DNA from: Oscillospiraceae bacterium
Lineage (GTDB): Bacteria > Bacillota > Clostridia > Oscillospirales > Oscillospiraceae
Direction: 5' to 3'
Length of the DNA stretch: 64,000 bases
NCBI GenBank assembly: GCA_910575695.1
Contig: CAJTGJ010000023.1
Coordinates: 1 to 64,000 of the forward strand
Every line of letters starts with the position of its first letter. Position 1 is the stretch's first letter. Shown in pieces: positions 23,297 through 31,513 of this stretch. Made by a program: the position numbers and the translations under genes. A model generated the notes under the pieces. The model was not told the DNA's origin, made no database searches, and saw only the letters and a list, made by a program, of their open reading frames with translations.

Positions 23297-24996
23297 GCCG
23301 ACACCTCTTCGCTTTTTTCCAGAAGATGGGCCAGAGTGCGGTATTCATCCTGGAAACGTAAGGCAACGGAAACATGATCGTCCGCATCGACTTCCACCCG
23401 CTCAATCAAAGCATGGGCCATCCCTTCTGTGAGTTCGGTCTCATGTGCAAACTGCTCACAGGTAATAAGCCAAGGATTCTCATCGATCTTTTTCAGTTCA
23501 GTCTGCTTCTGCTGTTCCAAATCAGCCAAACGCACCTCTGCATTTTTTATATCTTGCTTGTAGCGGTTTCGCAGCCGCATATATTCGTCTTCCGACATCA
23601 AACGATCCACATAATTCTGATAGAGACTGTCATAGAGCATCCTTGCACGCTCAAGCGTGTTATTTGCCGCAGCAATCTCCTGCCTCAGCGCCTCCCCATG
23701 GCTGGTTGATTTAGCGGACTGACTATACTTCTCTGCCAATTTCTTTAGGTTCCCAGCCAACGCAATTTCTCGCTGCACGGTGTCCCATAGAATCTCCAGC
23801 AACTTTGTTTCCCGCAGATATTTTTTTGGACAGGAAGATGGGTCTTCGGAATGTGTGAGGCAGATGTATGCGTAGTACACATGACCGCACTTTTCAGATA
23901 CATTCTTATAGCGGACCATTGGCCGCTTGCAGTCCGCACAGAAAATCAAACCACGGAGGATATGAGGAATCGTTCCCAAATCGTCAAAGCGTCCGACCCT
24001 CTCCTGATGAACCGCCCGGCACTTTTCGGCTATCTCCTTGACAATGGAAAAGGTTTCTTCGTCAATAATCGGTTCATGCGTATTGGGAACCACCACCCAT
24101 TCAGATTTTGGACGTTTGCACATCCTTTTTCCAGCAGAAAGAATGTTGTAGCTGCGGCCCTGGACCATATGGCCAAGATACACCTCGCTTGAAAGGATTA
24201 CCTTAATTACAGGAACATGCCATACCGCATTGGCATAGCGTTCGGCCTTGACCTCCCCTCTCTGATAATGATAGCGGGATGGAGACGGTATCCCCATCTC
24301 ATTCAGTTTTCGAGCAATTTGAAGATAACTAACCCCAGAGGCCCTCCATTGAAAAATCATCTGGACAATGGGCGCGGTCTCCGAGTTTGGCTCCAGCTTG
24401 TGATTGTCAACGGCTGACTTCTGGTAGCCGTATGGCGCCCAAGAGCCTATAAACTCTCCATTTCTCTGTTTTGTTGCCAAAGCAGAACCGGACTTCCGGG
24501 AAATATCCCGGCTATAAGCACCGTTGAAGATATTCTTTAACGGCACAATATATCCTTCCGCGTCCCTCTCGGCAGTCAGGGTATCAAAATTGTCATTGAT
24601 AGCAACAAAGCGGACATTCAGGAATGGGAATATGCGTTCCAGATAATTGCCAGTCTCCAAATAGTTTCTTCCAAAGCGGGATAGATCTTTGACTACGATA
24701 CAGTCAATTCTGCCTTCCCGGATATCGGACATAAGCCGCTCAAATTCCGGCCTTTCAAAGTTGGTTCCCGTCCGTCCGTTATCGCAGTATATATCGCAAA
24801 ATTTCATATCCGTCTGACTTTCGATATACTTCAGGACGAGTTCCCTTTGTGCATGGATGGTGTCTGCTCCCGGGTTGCCGCTGTCCTCTACAGAAAGGCG
24901 AATATATCCACCGGCAAGGTAAATCTTGCTTTGAGGAACAAGCGGTTCTACTGTTGTAGGCTGCACATAGTTGACCTTGCGTTTTGTCCTTGCCAC
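23293..24996 (-). CDS. large serine recombinase, second of three
   Basis: 567 aa, GTG 24996 one base after the stop of the first recombinase, with AGGAGG just upstream. Catalytic Ser in GGYIRLSVEDSG near 34, DLSRFGRNYLETGNYLE near 110, recombinase domain 180-300, zinc ribbon CADCKRPMVRY near 352, coiled coil 420-520. Slightly longer N-terminus than its neighbours. Part of a single transcript with the other two and probably acts with them on the same att sites. Confidence 0.93.
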   Translation of the reverse strand: MARTKRKVNYVQPTTVEPLVPQSKIYLAGGYIRLSVEDSGNPGADTIHAQRELVLKYIESQTDMKFCDIYCDNGRTGTNFERPEFERLMSDIREGRIDCIVVKDLSRFGRNYLETGNYLERIFPFLNVRFVAINDNFDTLTAERDAEGYIVPLKNIFNGAYSRDISRKSGSALATKQRNGEFIGSWAPYGYQKSAVDNHKLEPNSETAPIVQMIFQWRASGVSYLQIARKLNEMGIPSPSRYHYQRGEVKAERYANAVWHVPVIKVILSSEVYLGHMVQGRSYNILSAGKRMCKRPKSEWVVVPNTHEPIIDEETFSIVKEIAEKCRAVHQERVGRFDDLGTIPHILRGLIFCADCKRPMVRYKNVSEKCGHVYYAYICLTHSEDPSSCPKKYLRETKLLEILWDTVQREIALAGNLKKLAEKYSQSAKSTSHGEALRQEIAAANNTLERARMLYDSLYQNYVDRLMSEDEYMRLRNRYKQDIKNAEVRLADLEQQKQTELKKIDENPWLITCEQFAHETELTEGMAHALIERVEVDADDHVSVALRFQDEYRTLAHLLEKSEEVSA

Positions 24997-24997
24997 G

Positions 24998-26641
24998 TCA
25001 GCCCACCTCCTGTTCAGAGCGTGCCTGACGGGCCAACAAATCGCTCAACCACTGAAACTCATTCTGCCAGCGGAATACGATTTCCAGCCGGTGCTCCTGG
25101 TACAGCATGATCCGCTCAATCAGCATTACAACAACAGACCGATCCAATTCCGAGATATTTTCGTGTTTACGAAACTGATCCATCCACGCGCGATTTTCTG
25201 AGGAACCCGCCAATTCCTGGCTCATTTCCTCTCGGATACCCTCCGCCTGTTCCTCAGCCTCTTTCCGCCGCCGGGTATATTTGGCTTTCAAATCCTTGTA
25301 GTCTTCACGGTCAATGATACCATCGGCCAAATTCTCATAGAGGGATTGCAAAAGCGTCTGTGCCCGGTCAATTTCCTGGCGTTTGCGGTCAAGCCGTTTT
25401 TGCAGCCGCTGCATACTGGCCTGACGGAGTAGTGCTGTATCCGTCATTTCCAGCAATTCTGACAGATCAATCACACTACGGATATGCTGCTTCAGCGAAT
25501 CCAGCACAACCTCATTCAATGCAGTATCTCGAAAGCGGTGAGAGGAACAGCATGTCTTGTCTTGTTTATGAGCGGAGCATACATAATACACATATTTTTT
25601 ATTCCCTGATGATACGGTTTTCCGCACCATGGAAGCACCGCATTCCCCGCAGAACAGGAGTCCGGAAAAATATTCGACAGATGTTCCTCCAACACTGGTG
25701 CGGGTGTCCAGAGCCAGCACCTGCTGCATAATCTGGAAATCCATGCGGTCAATAATTGCCTCATGGTTATTTTCCACTACGGCCCATTCTGACCGTGGGC
25801 GGTTGACCTGACGCTTGACCCTATAGGTGGGTGTTGTTACCCGCCCCTGCTCCAGCGTTCCGATATAAACAGGATTTTTCAAAATTCGCAAGACTGTTTT
25901 GGCGCACCAGCCGGAATCCGCTTTTTTACGGAACTTCGTCTGGTAGCGCATGCCCTGCGAGGTTTTATAATCCATTGGCGTTGGAATACCGGTTGCATTC
26001 AACCGGTCGGCGATATCCTGTGCGCTGACCCCGTCCATTTTCCAGCGGAAAATATCCCGCACCACACCGGCAGCTTCTTCATCTATCAGCAGACGATTAT
26101 GATCCTCCGGGTCTTTCTTGTATCCATATACGGGGAACGCACCAATGAAATCACCATGCCTGCGTTTGATGTCCAGATGGCTACGGGTTTTGATTGAAAT
26201 ATCCCGGCAATAAGCCTCATTCATCAGATTTTTGAACGGAACGATCAGCTCATCCGATTCCGGGTTGCGGTGCAGGCTGTCATAGTGGTCGTTGATGGCA
26301 ATAAATCGCACACCGAGGAAGGGGAATATCTTTTCGATATATTCTCCCACTTCCAAATGGTCTCTTCCAAAGCGGGATAGATCCTTGACAACGATGCAGT
26401 TGATCTTGCCGGCCTTGATGTCAGCAATCATTTCCTGAAAAGAAGGACGCTCAAAATTGGAACCTGTATACCCGTCATCTACTTTCATGCCGCATTCCCG
26501 GAGATCTGGACTCCGGTGCAGATAGTCGCGTATCAATTCTTTTTGACCCCTGACGCTGTTGCTCTCCTCTTTGTCGCCATCCTCACGGGAGAGCCGGACA
26601 TACCCATAGGTATTCCATACTTTAGTTATGTTTTCGGGCAT
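24998..26641 (-). CDS. large serine recombinase, first of three
   Basis: 547 aa. ATG 26641 has GGGAGG 8 bases upstream; an in-frame extension to 26704 is possible but has no ribosome site. Ser nucleophile in GYVRLSREDGDKEE near 16, VVKDLSRFGRDHLEVGEY near 82, recombinase domain 170-300, zinc ribbon CGECGASMVRK near 330, coiled coil 390-500. A hairpin upstream can hide the ribosome site (26650-26693). Together with the next two genes it is the likely excision/integration machinery of the large element to the right. Confidence 0.93.
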   Translation of the reverse strand: MPENITKVWNTYGYVRLSREDGDKEESNSVRGQKELIRDYLHRSPDLRECGMKVDDGYTGSNFERPSFQEMIADIKAGKINCIVVKDLSRFGRDHLEVGEYIEKIFPFLGVRFIAINDHYDSLHRNPESDELIVPFKNLMNEAYCRDISIKTRSHLDIKRRHGDFIGAFPVYGYKKDPEDHNRLLIDEEAAGVVRDIFRWKMDGVSAQDIADRLNATGIPTPMDYKTSQGMRYQTKFRKKADSGWCAKTVLRILKNPVYIGTLEQGRVTTPTYRVKRQVNRPRSEWAVVENNHEAIIDRMDFQIMQQVLALDTRTSVGGTSVEYFSGLLFCGECGASMVRKTVSSGNKKYVYYVCSAHKQDKTCCSSHRFRDTALNEVVLDSLKQHIRSVIDLSELLEMTDTALLRQASMQRLQKRLDRKRQEIDRAQTLLQSLYENLADGIIDREDYKDLKAKYTRRRKEAEEQAEGIREEMSQELAGSSENRAWMDQFRKHENISELDRSVVVMLIERIMLYQEHRLEIVFRWQNEFQWLSDLLARQARSEQEVG

Positions 26642-26649
26642 AAGAAAAA

Positions 26650-26693
26650 CCTCCCTGTCTAAAGGCCCAATAAGCCCTTGGACAAGCGGGAGG
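26650..26693 (-). promoter_or_regulatory. hairpin that can sequester the recombinase ribosome site
   Basis: On the leftward mRNA CCTCCC (from 26693-26688) is complementary to the ribosome site GGGAGG (26655-26650), with further pairing TGTC/GACA and an inner GGGC/GGCC-type stem. Translation of the first recombinase, and by coupling all three, could be off until the hairpin opens. Confidence 0.45.
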
Positions 26694-26758
26694 CGCTGAT
26701 TCAATTCACCTATGCAAAATATTATATCAGCCCGTCCCCCGTTTGTCCAGAGATTTTT

Positions 26759-27025
26759 TCAGCATTTAGACCGTATGTAGCTGAGCAGCCTATCTTCCAG
26801 GGTAACATCGGTTTCCACAAAGCTGACTTTTACAACATACTTCCCATGCCGATAGCAGTAGGGATTCCCAATCTGCCGAAGATAATCCAGCATCCGTTCC
26901 CGTTTCGGAAGTTCCGTTTTTATTTTTACGTCCCGGATATCACGAAGGGTTTCCGGGTCTACCGTGTGAATATCCACAGAACGCAAGATTTCAAGTTCCT
27001 GTTCCGTAGGCAAAACCTGCTCCAA
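26759..27025 (-). CDS. DUF6870-like small protein
   Basis: 88 aa, TTG 27025 after a purine-rich AAGGGGGG. VDIHTVDPETLRDIRDVKIK, then LPKRERMLDYLRQIGNPYCY and VVKVSFVETDVTLEDRLLSY, which matches a small family seen beside serine recombinases in clostridial elements (DUF6870-like as I recall it). Mixed alpha/beta, no catalytic motif visible. It sits between the ParB-like genes and the recombinase trio and is co-directional with both. Confidence 0.6.
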   Translation of the reverse strand: MEQVLPTEQELEILRSVDIHTVDPETLRDIRDVKIKTELPKRERMLDYLRQIGNPYCYRHGKYVVKVSFVETDVTLEDRLLSYIRSKC

Positions 27026-27039
27026 TTAACGCACCCCCC

Positions 27040-27363
27040 TTATCGAATTTTTGTTCCGTTAAAAATTACCGTGTAAACCGTTCGGCCGTCTGATTCTTCC
27101 TTGTCCTTCCTCAGCATATGATATTTCCACCCGTTTAATTCAAAGTCTTTTGTAGGGATGTAGGATGGACTATCAGCAGAAGTGAGCCGATATATTCGCC
27201 AAATTTGTAACTGATCAAAATCACCGGTGGTATAGGATTCTTCATAATCCGGAGAATAGTAAATTGGAGGTTCAGCAGCAAAATAGACCGTCACTACCAT
27301 GAGGTAAATGCAACAGATCACAAGGATTGCTACACCCCCCAAAACGAATGATTTCCTAACCAT
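27040..27363 (-). CDS. small membrane-anchored protein
   Basis: 107 aa from ATG 27363. Residues 7-28 (VLGGVAILVICCIYLMVVTV) are a signal anchor. The rest is a polar extracytoplasmic-type domain with many Tyr (YSPDYEESYTTGDFDQLQIW) and a C-terminal beta-rich end (TVYTVIFNGTKIR). No lipobox. It starts 5 bases after the stop of the DUF6551-like gene, so it is co-transcribed. No family recognised. Confidence 0.6.
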   Translation of the reverse strand: MVRKSFVLGGVAILVICCIYLMVVTVYFAAEPPIYYSPDYEESYTTGDFDQLQIWRIYRLTSADSPSYIPTKDFELNGWKYHMLRKDKEESDGRTVYTVIFNGTKIR

Positions 27364-27367
27364 GGTA

Positions 27368-28213
27368 TTATACGTTAAAGCGATAGGACAGTTTCTTTCC
27401 GCCCCGCACACTGTTGAACTTTTCCAAAATGACCTTGGCGTAGCGCAGGGCAGCACTATTTGTGCTGAAATCCAACTTGCCACGCCGGATGATTTCGTCC
27501 GGCTCAATCGAAGACAACCGCTTAACAAAAACGATGTCATTCAGTTCCGCTCCGTACGTTTTCAGAAACAGGGCCATGCCGGACAGAACCGGCCCCATCA
27601 CAGAACGGGGATCTCCTTTCCATGTATCATTCAAGAGACGGAACATGCGGAGGAACGCTTCATCTCCAAGGAAATGATAAGCATTGATGACCGCTCTAGT
27701 AGCAACTACTTCATATTCTCCGCCATGGCGCTGCCCTAACGCCCAAACGAAACCGGCCATACCCATTAACCGCCGGATTTCTGTGGTTTCCGCATCCATG
27801 CCGGATTCTGCCAAAGCATTCGTAGATTGGGACAGGCTTAGCCGCTTTTTTGCTTTGTCCAGCTTATAGCACAGTTCGGCCTCCTGCTCATAGGTCATAC
27901 CGCTATATACCTTGCAGCGAATCATGACCTCCCGGCCTCCATGGAGCTTTCGCAAGGCGGAAATTCTATGCTGCCCATCAATGACATTATACCGCCCATC
28001 CCGGTAACTGACCGCTAAAGGATCGAACAGTCGTTCATCCCATTCCCTGACCAGACGATCTACCTCCCGATCATCTACGGGCCGCTGGTAAGGCAAGCCA
28101 GAGGTCAGTTTGTCCGTAGAAATAACCCGCTCAACACAGACAGCGGCAGGGGATTCAGCGATGGGTTGCTGCGTGGGCCTTTGGAATGTTTTGCAACGGC
28201 TCCTTTTACTCAT
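27368..28213 (-). CDS. ParB-superfamily nuclease-like protein (DUF6551 type)
   Basis: 281 aa, ATG 28213 overlapping the ParB stop by 8 bases. N-terminal basic tail, then residues 55-105 with PLAVSYRDGRYNVIDGQHRI, the ParB/sulfiredoxin-fold DGQHR box that in this superfamily binds CTP or acts in nuclease variants. YKLDKAKKRLSLSQSTNALA follows, then a helical C-terminal half. No classical helix-turn-helix is evident, so it is not a full ParB. Its constant pairing with a ParB in these elements suggests a partition or copy-control partner. Confidence 0.75.
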   Translation of the reverse strand: MSKRSRCKTFQRPTQQPIAESPAAVCVERVISTDKLTSGLPYQRPVDDREVDRLVREWDERLFDPLAVSYRDGRYNVIDGQHRISALRKLHGGREVMIRCKVYSGMTYEQEAELCYKLDKAKKRLSLSQSTNALAESGMDAETTEIRRLMGMAGFVWALGQRHGGEYEVVATRAVINAYHFLGDEAFLRMFRLLNDTWKGDPRSVMGPVLSGMALFLKTYGAELNDIVFVKRLSSIEPDEIIRRGKLDFSTNSAALRYAKVILEKFNSVRGGKKLSYRFNV

Positions 28214-29402
28214 GGTTGTCTCTTCCTTTCTGAACATGGTGGGATAACAGCTTCACGGCGCTATGAATTTCATTCATTTGCTGCTGGAAATATTCAAATT
28301 GAACCTGGGTTAAGCCAGGGAATACCGGCTCGTACTCTGCAATATGGAACCAGTCAATCTCCTGCTGGAACTTACGGACAAATTCAGTAATTTCTGCAAG
28401 AAAGCTATCTGGTGTGCTGCTGCAATCCTTATTTGGATTTTTCAAATCGGCTACGGACTCTTTGATGCTTGCATACTTCACTCCACCAAGTGAGTATGGA
28501 ACGCCAGGTATTGCACCAGCAGGCAATGGTGTACCTTCCAATTCGCCTGATTGCACAGGAGCAGAGTTTGCTGTTGCCTCTGTAGGCGGTTGCTTCTGAT
28601 CCGGAATCACATTTTCCGGCCCTTCCTTGTGCGCCCCCTCAGTGTTTGGACCAAGTTGACCACTATGGCTGGCAGCGGGATGGACAGCCAGCCCTGAAGC
28701 ATCTGCGGTTTGCTCTGTTTGCGAAACAGACGTAGTCGGAGTAACCGTTTGACCTTCCAAATATTCGTCTATCGATTTTATTTTTCCTGAAACAAGCAAA
28801 GAAGCGGCCTCAGCCTGCTGATTCGGCGCAAGGCGGGACAGCCTAAGCGTTGTTTCTTTTGGAATATCTGTATGACGAATTAGTTCCTTGGCTTCGGGCG
28901 TTAAATTCTTCGCAGCTTGAATTTGACGCCTGACGGTGCGCGGTGTAACTCCCAGTTTAGTTGCAGTGTCCTCCACGAAAGGCTTTAACGTCGCGGACAT
29001 TTTTTCCGCGACGTTGTTGCCAACGGCCCGATTCATCCCTGCTGCCTGGGATATACCAACCCTTGTTTCCGGGTGCAGTGTTTCATAGATTTCCTTGCGG
29101 CGCAGCAACAGATCCCCAAAATCTACAGCAGATAAATCTCGCCGGACAAAGTTTTCATCAATTTCAGCAAGTTCAGCCTGCAATCCCTCCAAGGTGCTGA
29201 CGGTACACTCGATGTCTGTCCAGCCCAGACTTTTGGCGGCCTCCAAGCGGTGCAGTCCCGCAATCAGCGTGTAATCGCGGTCAATGGTAATAGGATTGAG
29301 CAGGCCAATCTCTGCGATGCTCTTCGCAAGTTCCTCTATATGTTCTGGCAGTGCCTCACGGCGGCCAGCGTTGATTTTGATTTTGTCGATTTGGATGCGC
29401 AT
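28206..29402 (-). CDS. parB: ParB-family partition protein
   Basis: 398 aa, ATG 29402 with GAGGAGG 7 bases upstream. Residues 1-95 are the ParB N-domain (HIEELAKSIAEIGLLNPITI, then YTLIAGLHRLEAAKSLGW, the GLHR variant of GEHR). Residues 95-215 are the ParB helix-turn-helix region (FVRRDLSAVDFGDLLLRRKE, LGVTPRTVRRQIQAAKNL). From about 235 to 340 there is a Pro/Thr/Ser-rich linker, then a helical C-terminus. No ParA is next to it in the window, so it may regulate or partition with a distant ParA. Confidence 0.85.
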   Translation of the reverse strand: MRIQIDKIKINAGRREALPEHIEELAKSIAEIGLLNPITIDRDYTLIAGLHRLEAAKSLGWTDIECTVSTLEGLQAELAEIDENFVRRDLSAVDFGDLLLRRKEIYETLHPETRVGISQAAGMNRAVGNNVAEKMSATLKPFVEDTATKLGVTPRTVRRQIQAAKNLTPEAKELIRHTDIPKETTLRLSRLAPNQQAEAASLLVSGKIKSIDEYLEGQTVTPTTSVSQTEQTADASGLAVHPAASHSGQLGPNTEGAHKEGPENVIPDQKQPPTEATANSAPVQSGELEGTPLPAGAIPGVPYSLGGVKYASIKESVADLKNPNKDCSSTPDSFLAEITEFVRKFQQEIDWFHIAEYEPVFPGLTQVQFEYFQQQMNEIHSAVKLLSHHVQKGRDNHE

Positions 29403-29958
29403 GCCGCACCTCCTCATTTTGCGGAAAATGACGCGGGCAGCGCCGCAGGACCTCGTTGCATTCGGCTTGCTAGCCTGAACCAATTCCGGCGGCAAAATGC
29501 CCACGCCATTCCCTGATGTGTGTTATAAGGTAATGTGCCGTATTCACAGACGACTGGATCGCCCGCTTGCTTCCGGCCCCGGCACAGGAGTATATTGTGA
29601 GCCGCCGGCGGCACCCGGCGCGGAACCGACAGATGGTGATTCGGCAGTTGACGAGGCTGCCCAGGCCGATCCCACAGTTCTTCCCCACCTTATCCCTATG
29701 ATAAGATTTCGCGCACGTCCTGTTATGTTTTCGCCTTGCCTCGCGTGTCAACAGCTATGGTGTCCCGCTCGTGCCTTTGATGCTATCGTTTTGACGGATG
29801 AAAATGATTGTTCGATCTGTTTTCTCTCCGCAGACAGTCTTTGCGTCCGTAACTGTGCCATAACAGAACATTTCTCACATACTGACGATAAGGAGTATTC
29901 AACTCCTGTTTTTCAAGGTGCACTCGGAGTGTGTATAGATGCATAGCACAACCACCCC

Positions 29959-29989
29959 GCACAGACACATCTAACAGATGTGTCTGTGC
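29959..29989. repeat. perfect 14-bp palindrome with 3-base loop
   Basis: GCACAGACACATCT (29959-29972), loop AAC, exact complement 29976-29989. No U-run follows on either strand, so a protein-binding site (for example ParB, 560 bases away) or a cruciform nick site is more likely than a terminator. Confidence 0.6.
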
Positions 29990-30069
29990 CGACCGGCTGT
30001 GGCAAGAAACAAAAAGGGCCGTCAAAAAATGTGGTTTAGGCAGGTGGTTTCAGATATTTTGTCGAAGTG

Positions 30070-30108
30070 AAAAGGCCGCTGTCCCTTTCTTCAAGACAAC
30101 GGCCTTTT
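30070..30108. terminator. bidirectional terminator-like hairpin
   Basis: AAAAGGCCGCTGTC (30070-30083) pairs with GACAACGGCCTTTT (30095-30108) with one mismatch; T/A runs on both sides. It separates the invertible segment from the parB operon. Confidence 0.6.
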
Positions 30109-30255
30109 GCAAATATTATTCTTGTTGGTCATATAGTGGTGTATCAACAGCATAAGATTTCTCCCCCTGTATTACCTGGCGACTGCTGAAAGATGCTGGC
30201 TGTCGCTTCCGCTTTTTTATACAGATTCATTGTATCATCGACTCGTCACAACAAT

Positions 30256-30483
30256 ATTTCCGTTCTGTTGTAGTTTGTCTTTGTTCCAGCTATATGTTCT
30301 AACGGGATAATACAACGATATTGGAAAAAATAAGCGAGATTTGTGTCGAGAAGAGTGCAAAAATTTCAGGGGAGAAGAATTAAACTTTTCCCCTTACGAA
30401 GCCATGTATAAATTCCAAAGACTAGTCTCTAAAATATTTATTTTGCGCTCCTTTCATATCACGGCTTACAACAGAACGGAAAT
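30256..30483. promoter_or_regulatory. putative invertible DNA segment (17-bp inverted repeats)
   Basis: ATTTCCGTTCTGTTGTA at 30256-30272 and its exact complement at 30467-30483 flank 194 bases. The right arm touches the stop codon of the tyrosine recombinase. Inside are a weak rightward promoter candidate (TTGTTC 30281-30286, GATAAT 30306-30311, spacer 19) and a 10-bp hairpin AGGGGAGAAG/CTTTTCCCCT. This matches phase-variable switches of Clostridia and Bacteroidetes (short inverted repeats about 150-300 bases apart beside a tyrosine recombinase). A small MITE is the main alternative, but no target duplication is evident. Confidence 0.6.
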
Positions 30484-31340
30484 TATGTGATTATCAGCCC
30501 CAAGTGTTCGATTTGACGAGCATGGACAGCGCCGCTCTCCATCGTATAGATACGAGTCGTGTTAATGTTGGAATGACCCAGAATATCGGCCAAGCGGGAT
30601 ATATCCTTTTCGATTCCATAATATTTTCTGGCAAATAGATGCCGGAGATTGTGAGGGAAAACCTTAGTTGGATCGACACCAGCACTTTCACACAATGCTT
30701 TCATATCACGCCAGATGTTAGAGCGATCCAGCGGTTTGCCGTTCCGAGTGGTAAAAACCACGCCTTCACGTTTGTTGATTTCTTGGAGGTACTTTGTCAA
30801 AGTTTTCCGCAATTTCTTGGGCAGGAAAACAGTCCGGCGCTTTCCTTTGTTGTTAATCTCGGTCCTGCCAGTACGAACTGCTTCGACAGTTATAAACTGC
30901 AGCTCAGAAACCCGGATACCTGTTCCGCAGATCGTCTGCACCACCAAGGAGAGGCGGCGATTTCCCGCATTCTCAGCTGCATGGACTAAACGCTTATATT
31001 CAGCGTATGTCAATTCGCGGTTTTCACTACGAAACAATGATCGTTGGATTTTTAACAGTTTGACAGCTAAATCAGCCCAGCCCATATGTTTCAAAAACCC
31101 GTTGAGCGCTGCCAGAATAGAATTGACAGTAGCGGCGGCATATTTCACGATTAAGGTATTTTTCCATTCAATAAGAGCCGATTTAGTCAGCACTTTGCCA
31201 TCAAAGTATGCGGCAGCCATATTGAGATCATGATTATACTTCAGAATTGTAGCTGGACTTTTTTCGTTTTCCTGTAAAAAACCCAAATAATTACCGATTA
31301 TTTCGTAAGTGAGCACTCTTGTTCCCTGTTTCTTATACAT
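30483..31340 (-). CDS. tyrosine recombinase, candidate DNA invertase
   Basis: 285 aa, the compact size of XerC/FimB-type enzymes without an arm-binding domain. SAM-like domain 10-95 (GFLQENEKSPATILKYNHDL-type start), catalytic domain 105-285 with Arg143 (TGIRVSEL), Lys in NKGKRRT near 166, His230 and Arg233 (PHNLRHLF), His256 (ILGHSNINTTRIY) and nucleophile Tyr265. All six catalytic positions are intact. The ribosome site lies inside one arm of a 19-bp inverted repeat (31349-31398), and the stop lies in an arm of a 17-bp inverted repeat. It follows the ExoIII-RT gene on the same strand, 173 bases downstream. Confidence 0.9.
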   Translation of the reverse strand: MYKKQGTRVLTYEIIGNYLGFLQENEKSPATILKYNHDLNMAAAYFDGKVLTKSALIEWKNTLIVKYAAATVNSILAALNGFLKHMGWADLAVKLLKIQRSLFRSENRELTYAEYKRLVHAAENAGNRRLSLVVQTICGTGIRVSELQFITVEAVRTGRTEINNKGKRRTVFLPKKLRKTLTKYLQEINKREGVVFTTRNGKPLDRSNIWRDMKALCESAGVDPTKVFPHNLRHLFARKYYGIEKDISRLADILGHSNINTTRIYTMESGAVHARQIEHLGLIIT

Positions 31341-31348
31341 ATAAAAGC

Positions 31349-31398
31349 CCTCCTATTGTTTGATACATATAATGTTTATTGTATCAGACAATAGGAGG
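31349..31398. promoter_or_regulatory. 19-bp inverted repeat in the recombinase promoter/leader
   Basis: CCTCCTATTGTTTGATACA (31349-31367) and TGTATCAGACAATAGGAGG (31380-31398) are complementary at 18 of 19 positions around a 12-base centre. On the leftward strand one arm carries the ribosome site and the other overlaps a promoter candidate (TTGAAA, 18-base spacer, TACAAT). It could be an operator, an SD-hiding hairpin or a tyrosine recombinase core site (two inverted arms around a short spacer). Confidence 0.65.
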
Positions 31399-31513
31399 AT
31401 TTTTCAATGATAAACAGCATGGTTTATCCCAGCATTTCTACGAAATCGCAGAAATGTCCCATAATATTTTTTAGAGCTTTACGCAATTCGACTTTATACA
31501 GTGAGCAAAGTTT

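Larger units (their letters stand above)
29403..30255. other. gene-poor region with palindromes and a terminator
   Basis: No convincing gene. A weak leftward frame 29783-29944 (53 codons) lacks a good ribosome site. A perfect 14-bp palindrome GCACAGACACATCT / complement sits at 29959-29972 and 29976-29989 with a 3-base loop. A bidirectional terminator-like hairpin with AAAAGGCCG arms lies at 30070-30108, and a GCGAC/GTCGC hairpin followed by CTTTTTTAT near 30180-30220. Confidence 0.5.

Noticed and set aside
29470..29946. Overlapping open frames on both strands upstream of parB
   Set aside because: No ribosome site or recognisable fold; Cys/Arg-rich composition is typical of random translation.
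31399..31513. Group II intron RNA around the RT gene
   Set aside because: No domain V/VI-like stem and no GTGYG 5' end either here or in the 50-base leader, so the RT is not in a standard intron.
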